64,000 nucleotides of DNA from Polyangium jinanense (GCF_028435365.1 NZ_JAGTJJ010000010.1:1-64000); one strand, 5' to 3'; numbered from the stretch's first letter, positions 9,482 through 20,187 are shown. Notes: generated from the sequence alone by a model not told the origin. Translations and numbers: made by a program.

Positions 9482-9622
9482 CTATCGAATGACCGTGACA
9501 TGCCAGGAGCAACAGCAGCGCGACGAGACCCCCCGGTTGTGCGTCCAGCCCTTGCCCATGCCGAGGGTAACGGCCTCTTCGAGGAGCTGCTTGATCTGGT
9601 CGGCCGACAGGTTCTTGAACAT
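9482..9622 (-). CDS. 46-residue peptide with CCC tail; candidate RiPP precursor
   Basis: This short gene is easily missed. It starts MFKNLSADQIKQLLEEAV (a helical, leader-like segment), continues TLGMGKGWTHNRG and ends SRCCCSWHVTVIR before TAG. GGGAG lies eight bases upstream of ATG 9622; an in-frame ATG seven codons earlier is less well placed. About 39 of 45 codons end in G or C, matching real genes here. An acidic helical N-terminus followed by a short tail rich in Cys, Trp, His, Thr and Ser is the layout of ribosomally made, post-translationally modified peptide precursors. The next gene encodes a ferritin-like di-iron protein. No maturation protease or exporter is adjacent, so the assignment is a hypothesis. 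Confidence 0.6.
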   Translation of the reverse strand: MFKNLSADQIKQLLEEAVTLGMGKGWTHNRGVSSRCCCSWHVTVIR

Positions 9623-9643
9623 GAGGGATTCTCCCGTTCTCAT

Positions 9644-10063
9644 TGAATGTCTGTGTCGCGTCGCAGGTCACCTCTCGATGACTTGCGAGGGCGGGGCCAT
9701 GGCAACTCGCGGGCCACGGAGAAAACACGGCCTGGCGCCGCGGAGCGCGGTTTTCGGCCGCACGTCGGGCGCGAGGATCGCGCAATGCGTTGCCTGATCA
9801 CGCAACCGGCGACGCGGCACGAGAGCGGCCGCGTTCGTCTCGATGGTCGCAAGGATCGTGGAGAGCGCGTCTCGCCTTCGGCGAGGTGAAGCAAGCAGCG
9901 AGCGGAGCGCAGCTTCTCCGCGTCGTCGTCGCCGGTGCCGGCCAGGCGTTCGAGCGCGGCTCGTTCGTTACCAGCGCGTGCTTCATCTACGAGGGGCCGC
10001 CATCCCGACCCTCGATGATGACGAGAGCGTCGCCGTCAAACCCGGCCGCCGTGGCTGGCGCCC
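9644..10063. other. Intergenic, ~420 bp, no gene recognised
   Basis: Between the small peptide gene and the 10.1-kb lipoprotein no frame shows the codon bias of real genes or a recognisable protein. The part next to 9644 should contain the promoter of the peptide transcript, but I cannot point to convincing promoter elements. Confidence 0.5.
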
Positions 10064-10978
<915 letters not shown>

Positions 10979-11649
10979 CGTTGACCTTCGACTTTCTGCG
11001 CGAATGGTCGAGCACTCGTCCACTCGCCCGTAAGGCGCGTGATCCTACCCCAGGGCGGCCACGGATGCTGTAGAGCTGCGCCCCCAAGCAGAAGAGGTCC
11101 CGCTCGGTCGCGAGCCCCCGAGGACGAGACGACCACGTCGCTTGGGGCTCAGCGGCGGCAGAAGCTCGGAAGCGTGCATGAAGGACCCGCGGGAAGGTTC
11201 GAGGAGGCGCATCGTGCGACCGACCATCCGCACGACGACGTACGGACACTCTCCAGCCGCCCCCGCACCGGCACCGGCAGCCCCGCGCTTGCTGGCCAGC
11301 CCCTCCGCCCGACGTACGGGCTCCCCAAGGCGTTCGAACCAGCGTCCTCTGGCCTTCCACCGGTCGCGAACGACCAGCCAGCCAGCATCAAGCGCCCATC
11401 CCCGGTTCCACGGTATGCGCGGGCTTGTCTCCCTCCCATTCCCGCGTGAAGAGCGCCGAGAGGGCCACGAGAGCGCTCGCCTTGTCGACGTTGCCCTTCG
11501 GGCTGGGTGCGGGCCTCGGTGCCTCCTTGTGTCTTTCGTTCTTTCCGGACGGACCGAACGTTCAGAAGCGCGCGCGGCCCCGCACCACACCCGCGAACAG
11601 CTTATCCCCCTGGCCACCCGGGCGCGGCTCTGGTAGCACTCCCGGCCGT
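10979..11649. other. Intergenic, ~670 bp, no gene recognised
   Basis: This divergent region separates the minus-strand lipoprotein from the CoA-transferase operon. Open frames exist on both strands, but they read low-complexity Arg/Ser/Pro sequence and none shows a family signature or good start. It presumably holds the promoters of both flanking transcripts. No tRNA, riboswitch or insertion-sequence remnant was seen. Confidence 0.5.
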
Positions 11650-12414
11650 ATGAACAAGGTCTACCAGAGCGCCCTCGACGCGTGCCGGGACATCCCAGAC
11701 GGCGCGACGATCCTCGCGGGCGGCTTCGGCCTCTGCGGGATCCCCGAGAACTGCATCGCCGCGCTGCGCGAGCTCGGCACGAAGGACCTCGTCGTCGTCT
11801 CGAACAACTGCGGCGTCGACGATTTTGGTCTCGGCGTGCTCCTCCGGAACAAGCAAATCCGGAAGATGATTTCGTCCTACGTCGGCGAAAACAAGGAGTT
11901 CGAGCGCCAGTACCTCTCGGGCGAGCTCGAGGTGGAGCTCACGCCGCAAGGCACGCTCGCCGAGCGCGTCCGGGCCGGCGGCGCGGGCATTCCGGCGTTC
12001 TACACCCCGACCGGCGCGCACACCGCCATCAGCGAGGGTGGCCTGCCGGTCCTCTACAACCCCGACGGCTCGGTGAAGAAGTACTCCGAGAAGAAGGAGA
12101 TCCGTTCCTTCAATGGTCGGGATTACGTGCTCGAACCGGCGATCCACGGCGACTTCGCGATCGTGAAGGCCTGGAAGGGCGATCGGTACGGAAACCTCGT
12201 CTACCGCAAGACGGCGATGAACTTCAACCCGATGATGGCCACGGCCGCGAAGGTGACGATCGCCGAGGTCGAGGAGCTCGTGGAGGTCGGCGAGCTCGAT
12301 CCGGACACGATCCACACGCCGGGGCTCTACGTGCACCGCGTCGTTCAGGGCGCGAAGTACGAAAAGCGCATCGAGCGCAGGACCGTCCAGAAGCCCGAGG
12401 GAGCGAGGCAGTAA
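11650..12414 (+). CDS. scoA: 3-oxoacid CoA-transferase subunit A
   Basis: This subunit pairs with ScoB to move CoA between succinyl-CoA (or another acyl-CoA) and acetoacetate in the cytoplasm, activating ketone-type acids for use. The 254-residue length and the signatures [26 protein letters not shown] and [13 protein letters not shown] (the oxyanion-forming region) are those of family I CoA-transferase alpha subunits. ATG 11650 gives the usual N-terminus [11 protein letters not shown]; the frame extends further upstream but reads non-conserved sequence. The stop is one base before the scoB start. Confidence 0.93.
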   Translation: MNKVYQSALDACRDIPDGATILAGGFGLCGIPENCIAALRELGTKDLVVVSNNCGVDDFGLGVLLRNKQIRKMISSYVGENKEFERQYLSGELEVELTPQGTLAERVRAGGAGIPAFYTPTGAHTAISEGGLPVLYNPDGSVKKYSEKKEIRSFNGRDYVLEPAIHGDFAIVKAWKGDRYGNLVYRKTAMNFNPMMATAAKVTIAEVEELVEVGELDPDTIHTPGLYVHRVVQGAKYEKRIERRTVQKPEGARQ

Positions 12415-12415
12415 G

Positions 12416-13093
12416 ATGAGCCTTTCGCGAGAGCAGATCGCACGCCGCGCGGCTTTGGAGCTCCGTGACGGCTTCTACGTGAACCTCGGCATCGGCATGC
12501 CGACCCTGGTCGCGAACTTCATCCCGAAAGGGATGGACGTCGTGCTCCAGAGCGAAAATGGCCTGCTCGGCATCGGCCCCTATCCGGTGGCCGGCAAAGA
12601 GGACCCGGACCTCATCAACGCGGGCAAGGAGACGGTCACGATGATGCCCGGCTCCGCCACGTTCTCGAGCGCCGAGAGCTTCGCCATGATCCGCGGCGGC
12701 CACATCGACCTCGCGATCCTCGGCGCGATGGAGGTCTCCGAGAAGGGCGACCTCGCGAACTGGATGATCCCGGGCAAGATGGTGAAGGGCATGGGCGGCG
12801 CGATGGACCTCGTCGTCTCGGCCAAGCGCGTCGTCGTGATCATGGACCACGCCGCGAAGAACGGGTCGCCGAAGATCCTGCGCGAGTGCGGCCTGCCGCT
12901 CACGGGCCGGGGCGTGGTGCACCGGATCATCACGGACCTCGCGGTCGTCGACGTGACGCCCGACGGCCTCGTCCTGCGCGAGCTCGCGCCGGGCGTTTCG
13001 GCACGTGAGGTGCAGGAGAAGACGGAGCCTGCGCTGAAGGTGCCGCACGACGTGAAGGAAATCGACCTCGACGGCGCCCAAGCATCGACGTAG
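12416..13093 (+). CDS. scoB: 3-oxoacid CoA-transferase subunit B
   Basis: The beta subunit carries the catalytic glutamate, E47 in the conserved [10 protein letters not shown], which forms the glutamyl-CoA thioester intermediate. [16 protein letters not shown] near the N-terminus and [20 protein letters not shown] further on are also typical. The 225-residue length is normal. It follows scoA with a one-base gap and precedes accD by eight bases, so the three are probably one transcript. The substrate could be acetoacetate or another short 3-oxoacid; sequence reading cannot decide. Confidence 0.93.
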   Translation: MSLSREQIARRAALELRDGFYVNLGIGMPTLVANFIPKGMDVVLQSENGLLGIGPYPVAGKEDPDLINAGKETVTMMPGSATFSSAESFAMIRGGHIDLAILGAMEVSEKGDLANWMIPGKMVKGMGGAMDLVVSAKRVVVIMDHAAKNGSPKILRECGLPLTGRGVVHRIITDLAVVDVTPDGLVLRELAPGVSAREVQEKTEPALKVPHDVKEIDLDGAQAST

Positions 13094-13101
13094 GGCGTAG
13101 A

Positions 13102-13959
13102 ATGAGCTGGCCAGACAAAACACCGCCCAGTGCCGGGGAAAAGCGCTCGATCGGCGCAGGTGTGTTCCGCCGCTGCGAGGGCTGCGGCGAGACCGTCACG
13201 GCCGCCGATCTCGCAGCGAATTTCGAGGTTTGCCCGCGCTGCGAGCATCACCACAAGCTCTCCGCGGCCGGCTGGCGGGCGCTGCTCTGCGACGAGGGCG
13301 CGCTCGAAGCGTGGGACGAGCACCTCGTGCCCGACGACCCGCTGCGCTTCAGCGACGGCCGGAGCTACAAGGATCGCGTCTCCGCCGCGCAGAAGAAGAC
13401 CAGCGCGCGCGAGGCGATCGAGATCGGCAAGGCGAGCCTCGGCGGCCGGCCGATCGGGTACGGCGCGTTCGTCTTCGCCTTCATGGGCGGCAGCATGGGC
13501 TCGGTCGTCGGCGAGAAGATCACGCGCCTCTTCGAGCGAGCCGCCGAGGAAGAACTGCCCGTCGTGCTGCTCTCGGCCTCGGGCGGCGCGCGCATGCAGG
13601 AGGGCATCCTCTCGCTCATGCAGATGGCGAAGAGCGTGGCGGCGCTCGAGCGCTTCCGGCAGCGTCGCCTGCCTTTCCTCTCGGTGCTCCTGCACCCGAC
13701 GACGGGCGGCGTGGCCGCGAGCTTCGCGTTCCTCGGCGACGTCAACATCGCCGAGCCGAAGGCCCTCATCGGCTTCGCGGGGCCGCGCGTCATCGAAACC
13801 ACGATCCGGCAGACCTTGCCGCCTGGCTTCCAGCGGGCGGAGTTCTTGCTGGAGCACGGCATGATCGACGCGATCGTCCCGCGCCTCATGATGAAGCAGA
13901 CGATCGGCCTGCTCCTCGATCACCTGCAGGACGGCCGCGCCGCTCGGACTCCACGCTGA
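13102..13959 (+). CDS. accD: Acetyl-CoA carboxylase carboxyltransferase subunit beta
   Basis: AccD and AccA together transfer the carboxyl group from biotin to acetyl-CoA, giving malonyl-CoA for fatty acid synthesis. The N-terminal zinc ribbon is intact (C25, C28, C44, C47). The crotonase-like core has MGGSMGSVVGEKI, LSASGGARMQEG and HPTTGGVAASFA, which build the acyl-CoA site. At 285 residues it is near the family's usual length. It sits four bases before folC, a pairing common in bacteria, here joined upstream by scoAB. accA is not in the window. Confidence 0.95.
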   Translation: MSWPDKTPPSAGEKRSIGAGVFRRCEGCGETVTAADLAANFEVCPRCEHHHKLSAAGWRALLCDEGALEAWDEHLVPDDPLRFSDGRSYKDRVSAAQKKTSAREAIEIGKASLGGRPIGYGAFVFAFMGGSMGSVVGEKITRLFERAAEEELPVVLLSASGGARMQEGILSLMQMAKSVAALERFRQRRLPFLSVLLHPTTGGVAASFAFLGDVNIAEPKALIGFAGPRVIETTIRQTLPPGFQRAEFLLEHGMIDAIVPRLMMKQTIGLLLDHLQDGRAARTPR

Positions 13960-13963
13960 CCGG

Positions 13964-15286
13964 ATGACGTCACCACGTCTGATCCCCCTCGTCGACGAGC
14001 TCATGCGGCGCGCGAGCCGCCGGGGCATGTCGCTCGGGCTCGAGCGCATGCACGCGGCGCTCGCGGCGCTGGGAAACCCCGAGAAAAAGCGGCGGTTTTT
14101 CCACGTCACCGGGACGAACGGGAAGGGCTCGACGAGCGCGATGCTGGAGTCGATCGCGCGGGAAGCGGGCTTCCGGACCGGGCTCTACACTTCGCCGCAC
14201 CTCTGCCGTTTCGCCGAGCGAATCCGGGTGAACGGCGATCCCCTCGGCGACGACGACCTCGCGGACGCGCTCTGCCGGGTGCTCGCGGTCGCGCCCGATG
14301 CGACGTTCTTCGAGGCGATGACGCTCGCCGCGTTCGTCGCGTTCGACGCGGCGGACATCGAGGTCGGCATGATCGAGGTGGGGATCGGGGGGCGGCTCGA
14401 CGCGACGAACGTGCTCGAACGGCCGCTCGGGACGGCGATCACGTCGGTGGCGCTCGACCACACGGCGCTGCTCGGCGACACACACGCGGCGATCGCGCGG
14501 GACAAGGCGGGCCTGTTCCGGCAGGACGTGCCGGTCGTGCTGGGGCCGCTCGACGACGAGGCGCTCGCGGTGGCGCTCGAGGTGGCGCGGGACGTGGGCG
14601 CGCGGCCCATCTTGCGGGTGGCGCGGCCGGGCGAGGGGGCGTCGCATGCGGGAGACGTCTTCGTCTTCGAGGCGCGGGCGCTTCCGGATGGGCGCGCGCG
14701 GATCGAGCTGCCGGGCCTGTGCGTCGAGACACACCTCGGGCTCACCGGCGCGCATCAAATCGCGAATGCGGCCGTGGCGGCGGCGCTCGTGGCAGCAACC
14801 TCGATGCCCACGTTCAAGGCGCTGCCGGGGCTGATCTTGCGCGGCCTCGCCGCGGCGCGATGGCCCGGACGGCTCGAACGCATCGAGAAGGACGGAAAGG
14901 CCGTTCTCCTCGATTGCGCGCACAATCCGCACGGCGCGGCCGCGCTCGCCGAGCACGTGCGTTCCCTGGGCTTTTCGCCCGATCGGGTGGTGCTCGTCTT
15001 CGGGGCGCTCGCGGACAAGGCGTGGACGGACATGCTCGACGCGCTCGGCCCGCTCGCCGATCGACGCGTGTATGCGGAGCCGAAGGGCCGGGCGCCGGCG
15101 CCTGCGACCGATCTCGCGGCGCGTTTTCCCGGCCAGCCCGTGCCCGAGGGGCGGGAGGCGATCGCGCGGGCCCTCGCAATGGCGGGGCCTGCCGACCTGA
15201 TCGTGGTGGCGGGGTCGATTTATCTCGTCGGTGAGGTGCGGGGCGAGATGCTCGGCCTCGCTTGTGATCCCGTGGTCGCGTTCTGA
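13964..15286 (+). CDS. folC: Bifunctional dihydrofolate/folylpolyglutamate synthase
   Basis: FolC adds glutamate to dihydropteroate and then to folates, in the Mur-ligase superfamily. The P-loop [10 protein letters not shown] (residues about 48-57) is intact, followed by [17 protein letters not shown] (folate-binding region), [12 protein letters not shown] and the C-terminal [12 protein letters not shown] and VFGALADK elements. The 440-residue length is normal. It is the last gene of the tightly spaced scoA-scoB-accD-folC cluster. Confidence 0.94.
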   Translation: MTSPRLIPLVDELMRRASRRGMSLGLERMHAALAALGNPEKKRRFFHVTGTNGKGSTSAMLESIAREAGFRTGLYTSPHLCRFAERIRVNGDPLGDDDLADALCRVLAVAPDATFFEAMTLAAFVAFDAADIEVGMIEVGIGGRLDATNVLERPLGTAITSVALDHTALLGDTHAAIARDKAGLFRQDVPVVLGPLDDEALAVALEVARDVGARPILRVARPGEGASHAGDVFVFEARALPDGRARIELPGLCVETHLGLTGAHQIANAAVAAALVAATSMPTFKALPGLILRGLAAARWPGRLERIEKDGKAVLLDCAHNPHGAAALAEHVRSLGFSPDRVVLVFGALADKAWTDMLDALGPLADRRVYAEPKGRAPAPATDLAARFPGQPVPEGREAIARALAMAGPADLIVVAGSIYLVGEVRGEMLGLACDPVVAF

Positions 15287-15348
15287 TCACGCGCGGCGCG
15301 TGGCCGCTTCGTTGCGAGTTTTGCCGGCCCGACGTACAGTGCGCGCCG

Positions 15349-16743
15349 ATGAGTTCGCGAGCATTCGACGTCATCGTGATCGGCAGCGGCCCCGGCGGGG
15401 AAGGGGCGGCCATGAAGTGCGCCAAGGAGGGCCGGAGCGTCTGCGTGGTGGACATGCGCCACCAGGTCGGGGGCGCCTGCACGCACACGGCCACGATCCC
15501 CTCGAAGGCGCTTCGCCACGCGATCCAGCGCTTCGTGGAGATGCGCCACGTCCCGGGTTTCCGGGCGAGCCCCGACGCGCAGCCCTCGTTCGGTGACCTC
15601 ACTCGCACGGCGAGCAGCGTCATCGCGCGCCAGACCGACATGCGGCAGACGTTCTACGAGCGGAACAAGGTCGAGGTCGTCGAGGGCCGCGCCCGGTTCC
15701 TCGATCCCCACACGGTGGAGGTCGGGCAGCCGAAGGGCGCGATCGACGTCCTCACCGCGAAAGCGTTCATCATCGCCGCCGGTTCGCGGCCCTATCATCC
15801 GCCGGACGTCGATTTCAGCCATCCGCGCGTCTACGACTCCGACACGATCCTCGGGATGGAGGAGATGCCGCAGTCGATGATCGTTTATGGCGCGGGCGTC
15901 ATCGGCTGCGAGTGGGGCAGCATGTTCCGCATGCTCGGGGTGAAGCTGAACCTCATCAATACCCGTGACAAGCTGCTCTCGTTCCTCGACGACGAGATCG
16001 TCGACGCCCTCGCGTATCACCTGCGCGACATGGGCTGTTTGATCCGGCACAACGAGGAGTACGAGCGGGTCGAGGGCCAGGACGACGGCGTGGTCCTGCA
16101 GCTGAAGAGCGGCAAGAAGATCAAGGCCGACGTGCTGCTCTGGGCGAACGGACGCACGGGCAATTCGAATGGCATGGGGCTCGAAGAGCTCGGCATCGCC
16201 ATCGATTCGCGCGGAAACATCAAGGTAAATGAGGCCTACCAGACCTCCACGCCGCACATTTACGCGGTGGGTGACGTGGTGGGTTTCCCCTCGCTCGCGA
16301 GCGCCGCGTACGATCAGGGCCGGTTCGCCGCGACACACCTCGTCGAAGGGCGCCTCGAAACGAAGCTCGTGGAGGACATTCCGACGGGCATTTATACCTC
16401 GCCCGAGATCTCCTCCGTCGGAAAGACCGAGCGTGAATTGACGAAGGCGGGGATCCCGTACGAGGTCGGCCACGCGCAGTTCAAGTCGCTGGCGCGCGCG
16501 CAGATCACCGGACGAACCGTGGGGATGCTCAAGATCCTGTTCCACCGCGAGACCCTGGAGCTGCTCGGCGTGCATTGCTTCGGGGACAATGCGAGTGAAA
16601 TCATCCACATCGGTCAGGCGATCATGTCGCAGGAGGGCAAGGCCAACACCCTCCTGTATTTCGTGAACACGACGTTCAACTACCCGACGATGGCCGAGGC
16701 GTACCGCGTCGCGGCCCTGAACGGCCTGAACCGGGTGTTTTGA
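15349..16743 (+). CDS. sthA: Soluble pyridine nucleotide transhydrogenase
   Basis: SthA is a cytoplasmic flavoprotein that exchanges hydride between NADPH and NAD+. It has an N-terminal FAD motif ([10 protein letters not shown]), a central NAD(P) motif ([12 protein letters not shown]), the [18 protein letters not shown] segment and a C-terminal dimerisation domain. In place of the CxxxxC redox pair of dihydrolipoamide dehydrogenases it reads [15 protein letters not shown], so C44 is kept and the second position is T49. Loss of that cysteine is characteristic of SthA and excludes a disulfide reductase. Length (464) fits the family. Confidence 0.9.
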   Translation: MSSRAFDVIVIGSGPGGEGAAMKCAKEGRSVCVVDMRHQVGGACTHTATIPSKALRHAIQRFVEMRHVPGFRASPDAQPSFGDLTRTASSVIARQTDMRQTFYERNKVEVVEGRARFLDPHTVEVGQPKGAIDVLTAKAFIIAAGSRPYHPPDVDFSHPRVYDSDTILGMEEMPQSMIVYGAGVIGCEWGSMFRMLGVKLNLINTRDKLLSFLDDEIVDALAYHLRDMGCLIRHNEEYERVEGQDDGVVLQLKSGKKIKADVLLWANGRTGNSNGMGLEELGIAIDSRGNIKVNEAYQTSTPHIYAVGDVVGFPSLASAAYDQGRFAATHLVEGRLETKLVEDIPTGIYTSPEISSVGKTERELTKAGIPYEVGHAQFKSLARAQITGRTVGMLKILFHRETLELLGVHCFGDNASEIIHIGQAIMSQEGKANTLLYFVNTTFNYPTMAEAYRVAALNGLNRVF

Positions 16744-16855
16744 CGCGAAGCGCGACGCCGGCGCATGGTAGGGCTGTTCGCCAAGGTACGCGTATTCGTG
16801 CTTGAGTCGCAGGGGAGGGGTGCATAAGGTGTGTCCTCGGCAGGAGGACAGACCC

Positions 16856-17638
16856 ATGCACGTCACGCAGGCGAACGACGGAATCAAGATTGCTTACCGC
16901 AGCTTCGGGGACGGCCCCGAGGTGGTGTTCCTCGTCCACGGGTGGATGGTCTCGGGCGCGGTCCACGACGACCTGCTCGAGCACCTCGACAAGGACGGCC
17001 TGCGCGTGATCGTGCCGGACCTGCGCGGCGCGGGCCAATCCGACAAACCCGAGGCGGGCTACTCGATCCAGCGTTATGCCGACGATATCCTGGCGATCGC
17101 CGACGCCGAGGGCATCAAGTCGTTCACCGTCGTCGGTCACAGCATGGGCGGTCAGATCGCCCAGTGGCTCGCGGCCTATCATCCGGACCGGGTGAACGGC
17201 GCCGTCCTGCTCTGCCCGGTGCCCGCGAGCGGCGCGCCCTTGCCCCCGGAGGCGATCGGCCTCTTCTCGAGCGCCGGCGGCAACCGCGACGCGCAGCGCA
17301 CGATCCTCGGCCTCGCCTGCAAGGAGCTCTCGCCCGCCTCGCTGGAGCGGCTGCTCGACGACGGCGCGCGCACGCTGCCCGAGGCTGTGCGCCTCTCGTT
17401 CGACGTCTGGCGCACGGGTGGGTTCGCCGATGCGCTCTCGTCGATCAAGGCGCCGCTCCTCGTGGTCGGCACCGATGATCCTTTCCTTCCGCCCGCGGCT
17501 CTGCGTGGTGAGATCGTCGCAAAGGTCCGCGGCGCTCGTTTCGCGTACCTACCCGGGCCGGGGCACTACGTGCAGGTCGAGCGCCCGCGGGAGACGGCAG
17601 CCTTGCTGCAAGCCTTCCTCTCCGCGCGCCGGCCGTGA
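16856..17638 (+). CDS. Alpha/beta hydrolase
   Basis: The 260-residue protein has the full alpha/beta-hydrolase layout: oxyanion-region LVHGWM, nucleophile S96 in VVGHSMGG, acid in VVGTDDPFLPP and histidine in YLPGPGHYVQVE. PDLRGAGQSDKP is typical of esterase/haloperoxidase-like members. ATG 16856 is supported by a consensus AGGAGG ending nine bases upstream; the longer frame from 16802 is not needed. The stop overlaps the GTG start of the next gene (GTGA), so the two are translationally coupled. Substrate unknown. Confidence 0.88.
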   Translation: MHVTQANDGIKIAYRSFGDGPEVVFLVHGWMVSGAVHDDLLEHLDKDGLRVIVPDLRGAGQSDKPEAGYSIQRYADDILAIADAEGIKSFTVVGHSMGGQIAQWLAAYHPDRVNGAVLLCPVPASGAPLPPEAIGLFSSAGGNRDAQRTILGLACKELSPASLERLLDDGARTLPEAVRLSFDVWRTGGFADALSSIKAPLLVVGTDDPFLPPAALRGEIVAKVRGARFAYLPGPGHYVQVERPRETAALLQAFLSARRP

Positions 17639-18612
17639 CCCGCGCGCGTCGTGCCCGGACGCGGCTCCTCGCCGCGGTGCGGAGGCGCCGCGCGGGGCCG
17701 GTCCGGGTGCATCCGGGCACGGGGCAAGAGCCGGGGCTCGCCGCGCTTCTCGGCTTGCTCGCGCGGAGGCGGGACGACGTGCTCGCGCGCGGCACGGACT
17801 GGGTCTTCGCGCTCGCGCCGGATCTCCAGGGCAAGCGGCCGCGTGAAGAGACGGAGAACCTCGTCGATCGGGTCATCACGACGAACGTCGCCGTCCTCGA
17901 ATCCGGCGACCGGCGGCCGCTGCATACGTTCATCGATTACGTGACGAGCCTGCGCGCGGCGAGCGAGTTCCGCGTCTCCACGCTGCTCCGGGGGTTTCTC
18001 TCGTTCAAGCGGGGCCTCGCGGCGGTGATCGCCGAGGAGCGCTGGACCGCGCGCGAGGCCCTCGGCGCGCTCGGGCTCGTCGACGAGGTTTATTACGAGG
18101 CGATCTTCGAGCTCTCGGACGTGTACGGCGAGAAGCTCGTGGGGTCGGTGGTGGCGCAAAAGCGCGAGCTCGAGGCCGAGCTCGGGGCGAAACGCGCCGA
18201 GCTCGACGCCCAGCACGCGATGCTGCGCGCGCTCTCCTCGCCGATCCTCCGCGTGTGGGAGGGCGTGCTGCTCCTGCCGCTCGTCGGCGAGATCTCGCCC
18301 GAGCGGGCCGAGCATGCGAAGAGCGTCCTGCTCCACGCGATCGGCACGTACCAGGCGCGCGTCGTGCTCATCGACGTGACGGGGCTCAGCGTGGTCGACG
18401 CGCACGCAGCGGGGGTGCTCGGCGCGATGATGCGCGCGACGGGGCTCGTGGGGGCCGAGGGCATGCTGGTCGGCGTGCGGGGCGACGCGGCGCGCACGTT
18501 CGTGGAGATCGGCGAGCTCTTCCCGGGCGCGCGGACCTTCGCGACGCTGGGCGACGGCTTGCGGCATGCGATCCGGCGCGTGCTTCATCTTTCGAAGGCG
18601 CGGCCGTTCTGA
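17635..18612 (+). CDS. RsbR-like regulator with C-terminal STAS domain
   Basis: The C-terminal about 110 residues form a STAS domain of the RsbR/stressosome type: SPILRVWEGVLLLPLVGEI, VVLIDVTGLSVVDAHAAGV and ARTFATLGDGLRHAI. The N-terminal about 180 residues are helical and resemble the sensory non-haem-globin-like half of RsbR proteins. Such proteins usually respond to stress through Ser/Thr phosphorylation by an RsbT-like kinase; the Thr in DVTG is present. No kinase or phosphatase is adjacent. GTG 17635 overlaps the hydrolase stop. The arginine-rich start (MTRARRARTRLL) may not all be real. Confidence 0.8.
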   Translation: MTRARRARTRLLAAVRRRRAGPVRVHPGTGQEPGLAALLGLLARRRDDVLARGTDWVFALAPDLQGKRPREETENLVDRVITTNVAVLESGDRRPLHTFIDYVTSLRAASEFRVSTLLRGFLSFKRGLAAVIAEERWTAREALGALGLVDEVYYEAIFELSDVYGEKLVGSVVAQKRELEAELGAKRAELDAQHAMLRALSSPILRVWEGVLLLPLVGEISPERAEHAKSVLLHAIGTYQARVVLIDVTGLSVVDAHAAGVLGAMMRATGLVGAEGMLVGVRGDAARTFVEIGELFPGARTFATLGDGLRHAIRRVLHLSKARPF

Positions 18613-18626
18613 TAAAACCCCGGGCC

Positions 18627-19733
18627 GTGGCCCTTCCGCCGAACATCTGCCTGGTGAACGCCGCGCGCAGCCTTTGCGACGACGTGTTTTTTGCGATTGC
18701 CTCGACGAACCGCCTCGACGAGGGCGTCCTCCGCGCGCTCGCGAAGCGCCGCGCGCCCGTGCTCCAGGCGGCCGCGCGTGGGGCGCCACCCGAGCACCTC
18801 GGCGCGTGGGACACGTGGCTCGTGCGGATGGCGGCGGCGATGGCGCCGATCCAGCCGCCGCGGTGGCTCGCGATGGCGGACGTGATCGACGAGGGCATCT
18901 CGCTCGAAGGCGGCGCGCGTGGCGTGCGGTCCTTGTTCACGACGAAGCCGAGCGAGAAGGACGTCGCGCGGGTGAAGGCGTTCGGGGGGTTCGCGGCGCG
19001 TGCGCTCGCGGCGGTGCTCGGGGCGACGGGGACGTTCCAGATGGAGGCGAAGTCGCAGCGCGGCTGCTTCATCGCGTCACTCGGTTTGCCCGAGGAGGAC
19101 GAGCGGGCGCTCGCGAAGGAGGAGCCGGCGAAGGCCGAGACGCTCGAAGTGCCGGAGGGTTTGCCGCCGAAGATCGCGCGGGCCGTGCTGCGAGGCGCGT
19201 TTTACGCGGCGATGCTGGAGGGGGTCGATCCGCGCGAGGAGCAGGCGGTCCTGGTGATCGGGAAAAAGACGTCTCTGCCGGCCGAGGAGATCACGGCGGC
19301 GCACGGGGAGGCGCGGCAGCGCATCGAGGCGGCGCGGGCGTTCGGCGCGCCGTGCGTGGATGCGATCCGGTATGTGCTGGAGGGCGAAAAGGAGAGCGAC
19401 GAGCTTGCGGTCGCGGCGGCGCGGCTGACCTTGCCCATGAATCACCGCACGGAGGCGATTACGGCGGTGAACGTGGGCGGCAAGGTGGTGCTCGCGAAGA
19501 AGCATTCGCTCGACAAGAAGCAACGCGAGGCGGCGCTCGCTTTGGCGTGGGCGGCGGCGTTGCGGTCGGATCCCTCCTATGTGCGGCGGAGTGAGCTTGC
19601 ATTGCGGCACGACGCGGTGGCCGCGGACCTCGGGGACGAGGGGGCGGGGAAGGATGCGCGTCGCGGGGTGGAATCGTTCATCGAGGACGAGCTCAGGGCG
19701 CTCGGGCCGCTGGTGCCGCCGCCATTGCCGTGA
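18627..19733 (+). CDS. Hypothetical protein
   Basis: This 368-residue protein has no signal peptide, membrane segment or motif I recognise. It is rich in Ala, Glu, Arg and Lys, with long predicted helices and a central SQRGCFIASLGLPEEDERAL. GTG 18627 is the first start after the RsbR-like gene, 14 bases downstream of its stop, so co-transcription is likely. Strong G/C third-position bias supports it being a real gene. Confidence 0.7.
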   Translation: MALPPNICLVNAARSLCDDVFFAIASTNRLDEGVLRALAKRRAPVLQAAARGAPPEHLGAWDTWLVRMAAAMAPIQPPRWLAMADVIDEGISLEGGARGVRSLFTTKPSEKDVARVKAFGGFAARALAAVLGATGTFQMEAKSQRGCFIASLGLPEEDERALAKEEPAKAETLEVPEGLPPKIARAVLRGAFYAAMLEGVDPREEQAVLVIGKKTSLPAEEITAAHGEARQRIEAARAFGAPCVDAIRYVLEGEKESDELAVAAARLTLPMNHRTEAITAVNVGGKVVLAKKHSLDKKQREAALALAWAAALRSDPSYVRRSELALRHDAVAADLGDEGAGKDARRGVESFIEDELRALGPLVPPPLP

Positions 19734-19787
19734 TGGCACGGCGGGTGGCGTGAAGGCGGCGAGCAGGCGGAGCGCGGGGCATGGGGG

Positions 19788-19921
19788 ATGCCCCGGGTCA
19801 TGCCGAGGGCTGACGGCCGGGCGTTGGGGATGACCCGGGTCATCAGCGAGGCTGGCGGACGGGGCATGGAGATGACCCGGGTCAGAGCCGAGGGCTGACG
19901 GTCAGGCGTTGGGGATGACCC
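19788..19921. repeat. Degenerate 42-bp tandem repeat, about three units plus a partial fourth
   Basis: Units start at 19788, 19830, 19872 and 19915 (periods 42, 42, 43). Each begins with a variant of the palindrome ATGACCCGGGTCAT and continues through a diverged GCCGAGGGCTGACGG core. The partial fourth unit reads ATGACCCATGGGCGTG, and its second ATG is the start of the following lipoprotein. No spacer/repeat alternation of CRISPR type is present. Confidence 0.75.
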
Positions 19922-20167
19922 ATGGGCGTGCGCTTGCTGTTGCTTCTGCTTGGGGTTGTTGCGGTAGGGACGGGGTGTGGACCTACGGTGACGGCGAGGC
20001 AGTGCCGCGATCCGGCGGAGTGCGCCCTGCAAAGAGGTCTCTGTGACAACAGTTGCTCGCACCCTGGTGCCGCCTCCGGTTGCGGAGCGTGTTGCCAAGA
20101 GATGGAACGAAAATGCAACGACTGTGACGTCGAGAGAAAGCAGATCGATTTTACTTGCTGCGACTGA
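19922..20167 (+). CDS. Small cysteine-rich lipoprotein
   Basis: The 81-residue product has a short signal peptide (MGVRLLLLLLGVVAVGTGC) with the lipobox cysteine at residue 19, and 11 further cysteines in about 60 residues, including two CC pairs. Such density suggests a disulfide-locked or metal-binding extracytoplasmic domain. The ATG lies inside the last unit of the tandem repeat. Third-position G/C bias is weaker than in neighbouring genes, which may mark recent acquisition or relaxed selection. No family recognised. Confidence 0.65.
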   Translation: MGVRLLLLLLGVVAVGTGCGPTVTARQCRDPAECALQRGLCDNSCSHPGAASGCGACCQEMERKCNDCDVERKQIDFTCCD

Positions 20168-20187
20168 ACGACCGCGAAGGAAGTATC

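Noticed and set aside
11325..11350. TTCGAAC resembling a tRNA T-loop
   Set aside because: Flanking bases do not pair as a T-stem and no other tRNA arms are found.
11551..11566. GACCGAACGTTC palindrome as a TetR-type operator upstream of scoA
   Set aside because: Only the inner eight bases are symmetric and no TetR gene is adjacent.
19788..19921. CRISPR-like repeat array
   Set aside because: Units are contiguous and degenerate with no unique spacers, and no cas gene is in the window.
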